A DNA stretch of 64,000 nucleotides from Neobacillus vireti (GTDB lineage: Bacteria > Bacillota > Bacilli > Bacillales > Cytobacillaceae), in assembly GCF_001026695.1 (NCBI RefSeq), contig NZ_LDNB01000018.1, positions 199 to 64,198 of the forward strand, read 5' to 3'. The notes under the pieces were generated by a model. The model was given only the letters and a program-made list of their open reading frames with translations, had not been told where the DNA came from and ran no database searches. This document shows, one piece after another, positions 48,132-57,400 of this stretch. How positions within the stretch are numbered: position 1 is the first letter of the stretch; each line of letters opens with the position of its first letter. A program made the translations under genes and the position numbers.

Positions 48132-48788
48132 CTAGTCGCTGATAGCCATGCGGTTTTCGACGTAACGTAAAAGGATGGAAAAAATAAACACAAGGATTAG
48201 ATAATAAACGGCAACAATTAATAGGTAGGTCATGTAGTCGAACGAATTGGAGCCGTAGGTTGTTGCGACGTTAAAGAGCTCGTACATGCCGATGAATGCA
48301 GCAAGCGATGAGTCCTTCAGGGCGATGATGAACTGATTTCCGAGGGGCGCCATCGCCCGTCGGAGCGCCTGGGGCAGGATAATTCTTCGATACGTCAGTT
48401 TCAAGTTCATCCCCAATGAGCGGCCTGCTTCCATTTGCCCGCGGTCGATCGATTGGATGGCGCCGCGGAAAATCTCAGCTATATAGGCTCCGTTATGGAA
48501 GGCAAGCCCCAGCACCACCGCCGAAAATTGCGAAATATTTAATGAAGTCAAGCCATAGTAGAAAACGAAAATCTGGACAATAAGCGGCGTTCCGCGAATC
48601 AGAAAGATATACAAATCGGCAATCCACTCGAGAATTTTGATCTTAGATATTTTTAAAAAAGCAAAAAATAAACCAATAAAAATACCAATAAAAATGGCGA
48701 CCGCTGTCAGTTCAAACGTCAGCAGCATTCCTTTCAGAAAAACCGGATAGGAATCGATAAATTTATTAAGCCACTCCAAGGCTTTCAC
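48132..48788 (-). CDS. Polar amino acid ABC transporter, permease
   Basis: 218 residues, five predicted helices, and the HEQR-type permease cytoplasmic loop (EAGRSLGMNLKLTYRRIILPQALRRAMAPLGNQFI) that contacts the ATPase. Typical of the His/Glu/Gln/Arg/cystine uptake family. It is separated from the binding-protein gene upstream by a 257-bp region containing short tandem repeats. Confidence 0.93.
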   Translation of the reverse strand: MKALEWLNKFIDSYPVFLKGMLLTFELTAVAIFIGIFIGLFFAFLKISKIKILEWIADLYIFLIRGTPLIVQIFVFYYGLTSLNISQFSAVVLGLAFHNGAYIAEIFRGAIQSIDRGQMEAGRSLGMNLKLTYRRIILPQALRRAMAPLGNQFIIALKDSSLAAFIGMYELFNVATTYGSNSFDYMTYLLIVAVYYLILVFIFSILLRYVENRMAISD

Positions 48789-48899
48789 TCCTTTCCTAGG
48801 GCGTAAAGTACTTACTTATACTTGAATCTTGGATTCGCCTAAAAAAATGATTGCAGGGAGGTAAAAAGGATGGCGAATGCACCCTTGCATGCATTCGCC

Positions 48900-49045
48900 G
48901 CTGCAGTTATTCCCACTTGGCACCACGGATATCGTGCTGCCTCCATTGAAGCAGTTCCTCTAAGATCCACGGATACTGTTCCGCCTATATTGAAGCAGTT
49001 GTTCTTCTTAGATCTACGGATATCGTGCTGCCTCCATTGAAGCAA
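48900..49045. repeat. Three ~45-bp repeats between the binding-protein and permease genes
   Basis: CACGGATATCGTGCTGCCTCCATTGAAGCAGTT-type units start at about 48924, 48968 and 49015 (44 and 47 bp apart). The middle copy is the most diverged. They lie just after the stop of the binding protein in transcript order. Confidence 0.8.
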
Positions 49046-49828
49046 TTATTCCTTTTCCGGATCTTTCGTGATATCTTCGCCGATGTACTTTTTGCTGATT
49101 TCCGTTAACGTCCCGTTTTCACGGAGTTTTTCGAGCGCTTTATTAATTTCTTTCAGAAGCTTGTCGTTTTTCTTAGAAACGGCAATTGCCTGTTCACTGC
49201 GTCCGAGCAGCTCTTTTCCGGCAATCTTCATCCCGGCGCCAATCGCTTCTTTTCCTGTAATGAAATCAGTAATAACGGCATCATGCTTTCCTTTGCTTAA
49301 GGCTTCGAGCGCGGTGACATCGCTGTCGAGCAAAATAATCTTGTCGGTAACTTTTGTGGCTATTTCTGCATAAGTGGAACCTTTTGATACGGCAATTTCT
49401 TTACCTTTTAGGTCATCGAGGGTTTTAAATGAGCTGTCAGGACGGACAAAGATCTGCGGTCCTGAGTAGTAGTATGGTGTAGAGAAATTTACCGCTTGTA
49501 AACGTTCCTCTGTGATAGTGTGGCTGGCGACGGCGGCATCAAAGCGCCCCGATTTAACCCCTTCCACAATCCCGCCGAACTTAAACTTCTTCTGGACCGG
49601 CTTGAGCCCTAATTCCTTGGCAACAGCCTCGGCAACATCAATGTCAAATCCAATCATGTTGCCATCCTTTTCCACATAACTGAATGGTTTGAACTCACCA
49701 GAAGCAGCATAGGTAAACTTGCCGCCTTCAACCAAATTCATTCCATCCGTCGATGTTTTGTCGCTCCCGCAAGCCGCAAGCGAAACCATCAAAGTCAGTA
49801 CTAACATTCCTTTCGCTAGAAATTTCAC
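49046..49828 (-). CDS. Amino acid ABC transporter, substrate-binding lipoprotein
   Basis: 260 residues. Lipoprotein signal with LAAC lipobox (cysteine 20), then a type 2 periplasmic-binding fold: FTYAASGEFKPFSYVEKDGNMIGFDIDVAEAVAKELG and DAAVASHTITEERLQAVNFSTPYYYSG are typical of the SBP_bac_3 family. Ligand (glutamine, arginine, cystine or other) is not determinable. GGGGGAG precedes the start. Confidence 0.93.
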   Translation of the reverse strand: MKFLAKGMLVLTLMVSLAACGSDKTSTDGMNLVEGGKFTYAASGEFKPFSYVEKDGNMIGFDIDVAEAVAKELGLKPVQKKFKFGGIVEGVKSGRFDAAVASHTITEERLQAVNFSTPYYYSGPQIFVRPDSSFKTLDDLKGKEIAVSKGSTYAEIATKVTDKIILLDSDVTALEALSKGKHDAVITDFITGKEAIGAGMKIAGKELLGRSEQAIAVSKKNDKLLKEINKALEKLRENGTLTEISKKYIGEDITKDPEKE

Positions 49829-50095
49829 CTGAAAAACTCCCCCTAATTTTCATTTATTTTAGGTAACACACTTTAGCTTACCATGTATTTTTGAATATTC
49901 GCAAAATTAAAAGCGACAAAAAAACAGGCCTATCTTTGCTATCGATTCATTTGGGCAAATGGCCTCCCCAATGCTAATAAATTCGCTAAGTTTGTCCCGG
50001 ATGCTTCAAATTCCCTACGTTTCGCTAAAATGCGATAAAAAAAGTCCAACTCAGCTAATGAATTGGACTTAGATTATTTGAAGTTTTTGACAAAA
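49829..50095. other. Intergenic stretch between the ABC operon and the XRE regulator
   Basis: A hairpin AAGTCCAA/TTGGACTT at about 50045-50069 has a run of T on the minus strand and can end the transcript of the gene at 50209-50622. I see no gene; degenerate TTCGCTAA motifs occur at about 49980 and 50019. Confidence 0.5.
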
Positions 50096-50176
50096 GGTGT
50101 CAGGCACCACATTCCAGTTTGTTCCAAAAGGTGTCAGGCACCATTATCCATTTTTTTCTAAATGGTGTCAGGCACC
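50096..50176 (+). repeat. Three exact 13-bp repeats, 34 bp apart
   Basis: GGTGTCAGGCACC at 50096, 50130 and 50164, all exact and in the same orientation, each followed by an A/T-rich segment with ATTCC or TATCC. Confidence 0.93.
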
Positions 50177-50208
50177 ATTTATGAAGGCACTATCCCCGCC
50201 AACTGCTG

Positions 50209-50622
50209 CTACATTTTGTCTGGGTGTCGTTGGTTAACTTTAATTGTGTTTATGATTAAATCTACGTAGAAGGCTCTCCGTCTTGGAGGTAATAAATGAA
50301 GCTCGACCAGGTGCTTTTTTAACTCCGGTTCTTTTTCGAAAAGTTGTGAAATCATTACTAATTCAGGATCCTCTAAGCTTTCCTTTGCTACAAATCCCTT
50401 CTCCTCAGGTTTGCGGTTCTGTTGATCCAGTTCCATTACCAAATAGTCTTTTTCGATTTTAAAAACTTCCGCAAATTTCACCAGGGTTTGATAGTCAGGA
50501 ATAACTTTTCCTGTTTCAATCCGACTAATTTTAGACCGATGCAAATTCATCATCTTAGCAAGTGTTTTCTGGGACCAGTTTTGATTATCGCGAAGCTCCT
50601 TCAATTTATCTGCTAAAGACAT
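50209..50622 (-). CDS. XRE-family HTH transcriptional regulator
   Basis: 137 residues. N-terminal helix-turn-helix (LADKLKELRDNQNWSQKTLAKMMNLHRSKISRIETGKVIPDYQTL, residues 3-47). The rest is helical and charged, with no sensor domain I recognise. ATG at 50620-50622 has GGCGGTG upstream. It diverges from the unknown gene at 50848, which it may regulate (inference from position). Confidence 0.85.
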   Translation of the reverse strand: MSLADKLKELRDNQNWSQKTLAKMMNLHRSKISRIETGKVIPDYQTLVKFAEVFKIEKDYLVMELDQQNRKPEEKGFVAKESLEDPELVMISQLFEKEPELKKHLVELHLLPPRRRAFYVDLIINTIKVNQRHPDKM

Positions 50623-50847
50623 TATTATCACCGCCAAAAACATTTCTTGTTTTTAACTTAACGGGATAACGAGCAGCAAGGTCTAAATGTGCATAAAATG
50701 CGCAATTGTAATTGTGTAAATAGTGCACACGGAGCGAATAACCAAGGAAAAGTTAATTTCCAAATACTCCAAATGCAGGAAAATACAAATTATTGTCGAA
50801 TAATAAATAATGGTGTCATCATGTGTTATATTGGGAGGTCCGTTTTT

Positions 50848-51258
50848 ATGGATGAAAATCAACATTCAATAATATTTATTGGCAAAAAAAAGCGGAATAA
50901 TGAATTACAGCTTACGAGTAAACCCGATTTTAGCGATGCAATCTGTCTTTCAAAACCGTTAACCCACTCAACTAAGAATACTCCCTATCAGTCCATCGCC
51001 ATTGATGGCAGCAAAAACCTTTCCATCCACTTTAGTGATGAAAACATCCATTTCACGTACTACAATAAGTCACTACAGGTCTTAGCAGGCGACAAGAATC
51101 TATCCGATGAAAAAGTTTTAGATATATGTAGCAATTTTGCCTTTAAAGAAGGAAACAAGGTCACTTTTTTAAAAGTAATTCCGAAACGAAATACGATACC
51201 AAGGAAAAAGAAGGAGGTCCGTGTGTTATTGGCGGGAAAGGAACTGGAGGGCGAGTAG
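50848..51258 (+). CDS. Hypothetical protein
   Basis: 136 residues, soluble, basic at the C-terminus (IPKRNTIPRKKKEVRVLLAGKELEGE). No domain recognised. ATG 50848 has GGGAGGTCC eight bases upstream; the open frame back to 50689 has several weaker starts without sites. It is AT-richer than its neighbours and divergent to the XRE gene, a layout often seen in small acquired modules. Confidence 0.65.
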   Translation: MDENQHSIIFIGKKKRNNELQLTSKPDFSDAICLSKPLTHSTKNTPYQSIAIDGSKNLSIHFSDENIHFTYYNKSLQVLAGDKNLSDEKVLDICSNFAFKEGNKVTFLKVIPKRNTIPRKKKEVRVLLAGKELEGE

Positions 51259-51379
51259 AGATTAATGAATTGAGATTATCTGAGTAGTAGGAAGTACAAG
51301 AAGAAGGTTTCGGGATCAAATAAAGCCGTTCTCTTTTGGAGTGCCCGCAGCTATAAAAACACATATAAGAGCAGCTAAA

Positions 51380-51418
51380 ATAGCAGAGTAATTCACATAT
51401 GAATTCGCTCTGCTTCTT
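51380..51418. terminator. Hairpin between convergent genes
   Basis: AGCAGAGTAATTC and GAATTCGCTCTGCT arms (imperfect) followed by TCTTTATT. Confidence 0.55.
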
Positions 51419-51463
51419 TATTGACTTGAAGGGGTTTATGAAGATTTTCAAACTAAAAATGTT

Positions 51464-52450
51464 CTAAGATTGGACATTTTCATGCTCAACACGGATTACG
51501 ACCTTTCCCTTGGCATGTCCTTCTCCAAGATACTGGACAGCATCAGCAGCTTTACTTAACGGATATTGTTTATCTATAACAGGTACTACTGTGCCTGCTA
51601 TAAAGAGCTGCTTTAAATAATTTTGGTCATTTCTATTTGGTTTATAGACCAGGATAGTCATTTTCTTTCCCGAGGTTTTAGAATACAAAGGTCCCATGAT
51701 CAGGCATTGTAAAATTCGGTGCAAGGGACCTCCGACCATGATATAAGTGCCCTTAGGATTTAATATCCGATTGAAATCGAAAATAGACCGATTTCCCACA
51801 ATATCGAGGATAAGTTCATAAGATTGTCCTTTTTGGGTGAAATCCTCTTGGGCATAATCAATAACGTGGTCAGCCCCCAAAGACGAAAGCATATTTAATT
51901 TCTCCGCCCTGTCCACACATGTTACATTTGCTCCATATAATTTTGCAATCTGTAATGCAAACGTGCCAACACCTCCGCCAGCACCATTAATTAAAACCTT
52001 TTGTCCTTCTTTAATTTTTCCATTATCACGAAGTCCCTGTAAGGCAAGGACTGCCGCCTGTGGTATGGACGCAGCTTCTTCGTATGTCATACTCGCTGGT
52101 TTCAACGACAATGCATTTTCATGAGCACATACATATTCCGCAAACCCACCCCATCCACACCAAGAAATGTCCCCGAAAACCTCATCACCAGGTAATAAAT
52201 GCTTTACGTCTTTACCAATAGCTTCAACCTGGCCAGCTATGTCAGCGCCGAGTATTTTGTACTTTGGTTTAAGAAGCCCCTCAAGCCGGGCTAGGAACGG
52301 TTTGCCTCTTAGGAGTTCCCAATCCCAAGAATTCACGGAAACAGCATGAACTTTTATTAGAACCTCGTTGTCCTTTAGTGTAGGTTTTTCTACTTCTTTG
52401 AGTTTAAGAACCTCAGAAGTTCCGTATTTATTATACATAATCGCCTTCAT
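51464..52450 (-). CDS. Medium-chain dehydrogenase/quinone-oxidoreductase-like protein
   Basis: 328 residues. GroES-like N-terminus (MKAIMYNKYGTSEVLKLKEVEKP), cofactor-binding fold with GAGGGVGTFALQIAKLYGA (about 148-166). The zinc-binding pattern of alcohol dehydrogenases is absent, so it is of the NADPH:quinone reductase/enoyl reductase type. Substrate unknown. AAGGAG precedes the ATG at 52448-52450. Single gene. Confidence 0.88.
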   Translation of the reverse strand: MKAIMYNKYGTSEVLKLKEVEKPTLKDNEVLIKVHAVSVNSWDWELLRGKPFLARLEGLLKPKYKILGADIAGQVEAIGKDVKHLLPGDEVFGDISWCGWGGFAEYVCAHENALSLKPASMTYEEAASIPQAAVLALQGLRDNGKIKEGQKVLINGAGGGVGTFALQIAKLYGANVTCVDRAEKLNMLSSLGADHVIDYAQEDFTQKGQSYELILDIVGNRSIFDFNRILNPKGTYIMVGGPLHRILQCLIMGPLYSKTSGKKMTILVYKPNRNDQNYLKQLFIAGTVVPVIDKQYPLSKAADAVQYLGEGHAKGKVVIRVEHENVQS

Positions 52451-52453
52451 CAA

Positions 52454-52780
52454 GGTTTCTCCTTAATATTTTTTAGGTTATCTTTCATAAAACCCCTAAC
52501 TTCAGATATGGGGATATAGGCGGTGTTTTTACATACTATTCAGGCAAAATGTTTCTAATAACTTTCGTAAAAAAAATGCCACGGCAGCTCAATAAGGAAC
52601 TTTACTATATTAATAGTTTTAAAAATGCTAAAAACAGTGCGATTCCAAATGCGCACGAGCGGCGCCCACAAGCGAGCGGCCCCCAGTTTAAAAATGACAC
52701 AAATATGACACAAAACTGCCGCTATCTTCTGTTATAAGACAAAATGTGATACTCTTTTAATATTTTTGTAACATAACTGG
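52454..52780. other. Gene-free stretch upstream of the 3D-domain gene
   Basis: About 330 bases, AT-rich. Contains a direct repeat ATGACACAAAT/ATGACACAAAA near 52695 and a TGTAAC-N5-TGGCAT half-match to a WalR box near 52769. No gene seen. Confidence 0.4.
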
Positions 52781-52826
52781 CATATTGTTCTGTTATAACT
52801 ATAGTACTAAGGAAAGGAGAAAGAGT

Positions 52827-53969
52827 ATGCAATTGAAGATAAAGCGTATAATTCTCGTGTTACTTACAACCCTGTTATGTGTATCAGGTACTGCAAATAC
52901 ATATGCACAAACAAGTAAAGAAGCCCTACATAACGCCAAGCAGGCGCTTGACGACCAACAAAGAATCGTAGAGCAAAAGGAACAAGAAAAACAGGTTGTT
53001 AATAAAGAGATCCAAAATATACAGCAAGAATTAGAATCACTATATAGTTATATTACAAAAAACAAAGAAGCCATGGCAGCGACTCAGGAGAAAATAGACG
53101 AGACGAACCAACTCATCGAAAAGAAAAAAGAAGAGATTGTCGAGCTTGAAGACAAAATCCTTGGCCGTAAAGGGATTATGAAGCAGCGGGCAGTCGCCAT
53201 GCAGCAAAATAATAGTGTTAATCTTATGATTAACCTATTCTTCGAGTCTAATAGTATTTCAGATTTCATCCAGCGTGCCACTGCGGCATCGGAATTAATG
53301 GATGCGGACAAAAGCATTTTAACAGCTCAGAAGGAAGACCTTCAACAGATTGAACAAGATAAAAAAGAGATTGATAAACAAGAGCAGATTTTAGAGGATC
53401 AACAAAAAGATCTTGCTAAACAGCAAGCTGAGCTTGATCAAAATCTGCAAAAAAGACAAGAAGCATTGACAGCAATGCAGGATAAATACAATCAAATCGC
53501 CCAGCAAGCAACCCTTGCAGAACAAGAAAAAGCAGGCATTGAGTCGCAGATGAAAGATATCCAAGCAAAGATTGCTAGAGAACAAGCAGAGGCAAAAGCG
53601 CGAACAGTCTCACGCTCGTCCTCATCTACGTCTTCATCTTCATCTTCATCTTCGTCCAAAAGCAATGTGGGCGTTGCAATAAAAGGCAAGGAAATGTACG
53701 TAACTGCCACTGCGTACACACCTGAAGATTCCTATCATATTACAGCGGCTGGCTACGATATTAAAGCCAACCCTAATATGAAATTAATTGCCGTCGATCC
53801 AAGAGTTATTCCACTAGGAAGTAAAGTTTGGGTAGAAGGTTACGGTGTTGCTGTTGCTGGTGATACCGGCGGAGCCATCAAGGGCCATAAAATCGACATC
53901 TTACTGCCAACGAAAGCACAAGCGCTGCAATGGGGCAGAAAGACAGTGAAAATTGTTGTATTGGAATAG
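52827..53969 (+). CDS. Secreted coiled-coil protein with C-terminal 3D domain
   Basis: 380 residues. Signal peptide (about 1-29, cleavage near ANTYAQT), long coiled coil (about 30-250; CwlO/PcsB-type N-terminal domain with an SVNLMINLFFESNSISDFI hinge), a serine-rich linker, and a 3D domain (about 290-380) with the three aspartates in VTATAYTPEDS, LIAVDPRVIPLGSKV and AGDTGGAIKGHKIDI. 3D domains share the fold of MltA-type lytic transglycosylases. It probably acts on peptidoglycan outside the membrane. AAAGGAG precedes ATG 52827. Confidence 0.9.
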   Translation: MQLKIKRIILVLLTTLLCVSGTANTYAQTSKEALHNAKQALDDQQRIVEQKEQEKQVVNKEIQNIQQELESLYSYITKNKEAMAATQEKIDETNQLIEKKKEEIVELEDKILGRKGIMKQRAVAMQQNNSVNLMINLFFESNSISDFIQRATAASELMDADKSILTAQKEDLQQIEQDKKEIDKQEQILEDQQKDLAKQQAELDQNLQKRQEALTAMQDKYNQIAQQATLAEQEKAGIESQMKDIQAKIAREQAEAKARTVSRSSSSTSSSSSSSSSKSNVGVAIKGKEMYVTATAYTPEDSYHITAAGYDIKANPNMKLIAVDPRVIPLGSKVWVEGYGVAVAGDTGGAIKGHKIDILLPTKAQALQWGRKTVKIVVLE

Positions 53970-54030
53970 TGGTTTGTGATAATGCCATTTCTAGTCAGGT
54001 TTAGGAGATAGCTATAAAAAATTAAACATG

Positions 54031-54078
54031 CAAAAAAGAGACCCACAGCTTTCATGCTGAAGGGTCTCTTTTTTTGTA
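54031..54078 (+). terminator. Terminator after the 3D-domain gene
   Basis: AAAAAAGAGACCC and GGGTCTCTTTTTTT arms with an inner AGCTTTCATGCT loop. Confidence 0.88.
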
Positions 54079-54117
54079 TTATCTGTCGCGGTTTATATCC
54101 CAGCGATGATGTATCAA

Positions 54118-54230
54118 TTTTTCAATTCGCTGATAAAACCCTTGAATTCGCTGATAAAAGGTTCCGATTCGCTGATAAACAGGCTCGATTCGCTGAAAAG
54201 ACCTCTAAATTCGCTGATAAAATAAGTTAA
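54118..54230. repeat. 21-bp tandem array, core ATTCGCTGATAAA
   Basis: Five units with 21-22 bp spacing. On the minus strand it reads FISEF-like heptads with no ribosome binding site or family support. Confidence 0.85.
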
Positions 54231-54288
54231 GGAGGCTTTCGTGATTATCGCATACCTATATTTCCTGCAAAAAGTCCTGTAAAAATAT

Positions 54289-54386
54289 GATTCGCAAATA
54301 AAACAGGACATTTCGCAAATAAAACGCCTATATTCGCAAATGAAACGGACCAATTCGCAAATAAAGGGCACATATTCGCAAATAAC
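54289..54386. repeat. 21-bp tandem array, core ATTCGCAAATAAA
   Basis: Five units exactly 21 bp apart, 60 bp from the array above but with a different core (CAAAT in place of CTGAT). Core conserved over about 13 bases, the other eight vary. Confidence 0.88.
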
Positions 54387-54400
54387 AAAGAAACGTCAAC

Positions 54401-54461
54401 AGTGCCTGACATCAACTGTCCACCCCAGGCGGACAAATGTCCACGAGTGGTGCCTGACACC
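54401..54461 (-). repeat. Composite dispersed repeat after the helicase gene
   Basis: Degenerate 13-bp copy at 54401, CTGTCCACCCCAGGCGGACA, AATGTCCACGAGT, and an exact 13-bp copy at 54449-54461. Confidence 0.85.
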
Positions 54462-54468
54462 CTCATCA

Positions 54469-57400
54469 TCACCCTAAATAAACTAAATCCTTCAACTCGT
54501 CTGTCGAGAGTTCGGTGATCCAGTTTTCGCTGGTGATGATTTGGTCGTTGAGGTGTTGTTTCTTTTCGAGCATGGCGTCAATTTTTTCCTCTAGCGTTCC
54601 AGTGCATATCAGCTTGTGCACGTGGACGAACCTGGATTGCCCAATCCTGTAGGCACGGTCGGTCGCTTGGTTCTCGACGGCAGGATTCCACCAGCGGTCG
54701 TAATGGATGACGTGATTCGCCGCGGTCAAGTTCAGCCCGGTTCCGCCCGCCTTCAAGGACAGCAGGAACACCGGAAACTCGCCGTTCTGGAAGCGTTCAA
54801 TCATCGTATCCCGCTGCGTCTTCGGCACGCTCCCATTTAAAAACGGAACTTCCACACCAAATTTCTTCTTCAATGTAGCGCGAATCATTTCTCCCATTTC
54901 TATATATTGCGTAAAAATCAAACAGCTTTCGCCCTGTTCCAAAACAGCGCCAATCAGCTCGACAAGCTTCTCCATTTTATTTGAACGCTCGAGAAGCTCG
55001 CGCCCCGCTGATTTCTCCTTCAAATAAAGCGCCGGGTGGTTGCATAGCTGTTTCAAACGGCTAAGCATTTGTAAAATTAACCCCTTGCGCTCGAAACCAG
55101 ACAATTTTTCAATCTCAGCAAATGTATCGTGGATAAGTTGCTCGTACAACGACGCCTGTTCAGCCGTGAGCGGGCAATATTCTTTTTGTTCCAGTTTGTC
55201 TGGAAGGTTGAGCGCAACCTCTTCATCCTTTTTCGTGCGGCGCAGCAAGAATGGTCGAATTAATCCTTGGAGCTGCTGCACTTTTTCCTTTTTCTCATCT
55301 TTTTCAATCGGGATAACGAACTTTTTCTGAAATTGCCCTAAGCTGCCAAGATAGCCGTGATTGGTAAAATCAAAAATCGACCACAGCTCGGATAAGCGGT
55401 TTTCCATCGGAGTTCCGGTCAACGCGATGTGATGGCGGCCGCGCAGCCTCCGAACAGCCTTCGATTGCTTCGTCTGTGCGTTCTTGATATTTTGCGCCTC
55501 ATCAATTGCAATGGAGCTCCAAATCATCGACTCGAATTCGGCTCCGTCAAGGTGGCTCAATCCATAGGAAGTCAGCACGATATCGGCAGCTTGAACCTTT
55601 TCGGAAAAAGCTTCTTCCTTCAGCCGGTTCGAACCGTAATGCAAATACACCTGCATCTCCGGAGCAAAGCGCGCCAGCTCCTTCTGCCAGTTACCCAGCA
55701 CCGAAGTCGGGCAGATGATCAGCGCCGCTTTCGTCGGAACCTTGGCAGGAACCTCATCCGCCACCTTTTTGCGGCGGGTTTTGGCAGGAGGAGTGTCAGG
55801 CACCGAGGCAGCTCCGATTCCGTTGGGGGTGTCAGGCACCACAGCAACGTTGTGCCTATTTCGGGTGTCAGGCACCAAGGCATCGCCGATTCCATTACGG
55901 GTGTCAGGCACCGCTGCTAATTCATCGCCGACAATTTCTTTCACTTTCAACAAATAGGAGATGAGCTGCACGGTTTTGCCGAGGCCCATGTCATCGGCAA
56001 GGCAGGCGCCGAAGCCGTACTGGCGCAAAAACCATAGCCAGCTCATGCCAAGATGCTGGTAGGGACGAAGCTCACCGTTCAGCCCCGCAGGTACGTCCGC
56101 AAGCGGAATTTCGTGCACTTCCGAAAGCTGCTTGACCATCTGCTTCCATTGGCGGTTCAATTCGATTTGAATTTTTGCAAACGCCTTGGGATTTTCGAGC
56201 TCATCTTCCGCACCAGTCGGTTCCACCAGCTCCTGCTCCAGCAAATCTCGGACATGAAGCCCTTCCTTTTCGGCGCGCTTCATTAAATCCTGAATTTGGC
56301 GGATGAACTGCGGATCGAGCTTGACCCAGCGGCCGCGGATATAAACCAGCCGCCGTTTTTCCTCCACCAGCTTACCGAACTCATCCTCGGACAAGTCGAC
56401 ACCATTCATTGAAAAACGCCAGTTGAAATCGAGCATCGCCTGCAGACCAACGAATGACGGACGATGGCTCGACGATCCTTTCAGCGATGCCTTCACTTTT
56501 AAATTGGCATTTTTCATCGCCTGCCACCAAGAAGGGAGGAGGATTTCAATGTCCAGCGCCACCAGGGTTTCACTGGCCTCGGTTAGAAACATCCATGCTT
56601 CTTCCTCGGTAAGATGGGTTTTCAGTCGGCTGTTCATAAAGGCGGCGGCTAAATCGCCTGTGGCCGTTTCCTCGCTATCCCCAAGGTCCTCACCGAGCCA
56701 CGGAATCAGCCGCACCCAGCGAGTCTGCTCGCGGTCAACACCCTCCAAAAATGGGCGCCACTTCGCAGGAATCTTCGCGGCTCCATCAACATCATAAACC
56801 TCATCGACATTTTTTTTACCACGCAAAAAAACATCCAGCGTCCACGCACCTTCGCCATTGATTGGTTCATCTAACCGGAGCCCGATCGTAAATGGCATGT
56901 CGCTTTCCTTAATCCCTACCCACTCGAGCCAGCTTTCCTCATCAAAATAACGGGCCAGCTCGCCACCAGAAATGTTCTGCTTTTTCAATAAGTCGAGCTT
57001 CGGTCCGAATAGCTCTTTCATTGCGGAATTCCGAGTTAGATAGGCATCTAAGGCGTTATCGTACAAATCGGAGAGATAATCGAAAGCCGTGTGTGGGCGG
57101 TGCGGCTCGGCAGGATTATCCCTGAAATTCGTGTCCGTCCGGTGCGACTCGGCAGCTCCAATCCGGAACTGGGCCGTCGTCTCACCGGCCATTTCCTGCT
57201 CCCAAAAGGACGGATCGAATTCATCTTTAACCCGCTCCGGCAGCTTCCAGCGGAAATCGCCGTGCTCCCATACCGAAAAGTCCGGGAGCCAGTCTTTCTC
57301 CAATATGCCTTCATAAAGGGCGAGGGAGGAGGCAAGACAAATCTCGGATTCCTCATTCCAGTCCCATTCAATGAAGCGATTAAACGACTCTTTGGCAAAA

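Noticed and set aside
48839..49045. Small minus-strand gene between the binding protein and permease
   Set aside because: The frame is produced by the three tandem repeats and has no ribosome binding site.
52755..52800. WalR box upstream of the 3D-domain gene
   Set aside because: One half-site (TGTAAC) is good; the second (TGGCAT) matches only four of six bases.
54114..54371. Minus-strand frame with FISEF/FICEL heptads
   Set aside because: It spans two separate 21-bp arrays, has no ribosome binding site and no homologue I recognise. Kept as repeats.
54118..54386. CRISPR-like appearance of short regularly spaced repeats
   Set aside because: The period is 21 bp with only ~8 variable bases, far too short for repeats plus spacers, and no cas genes are near.
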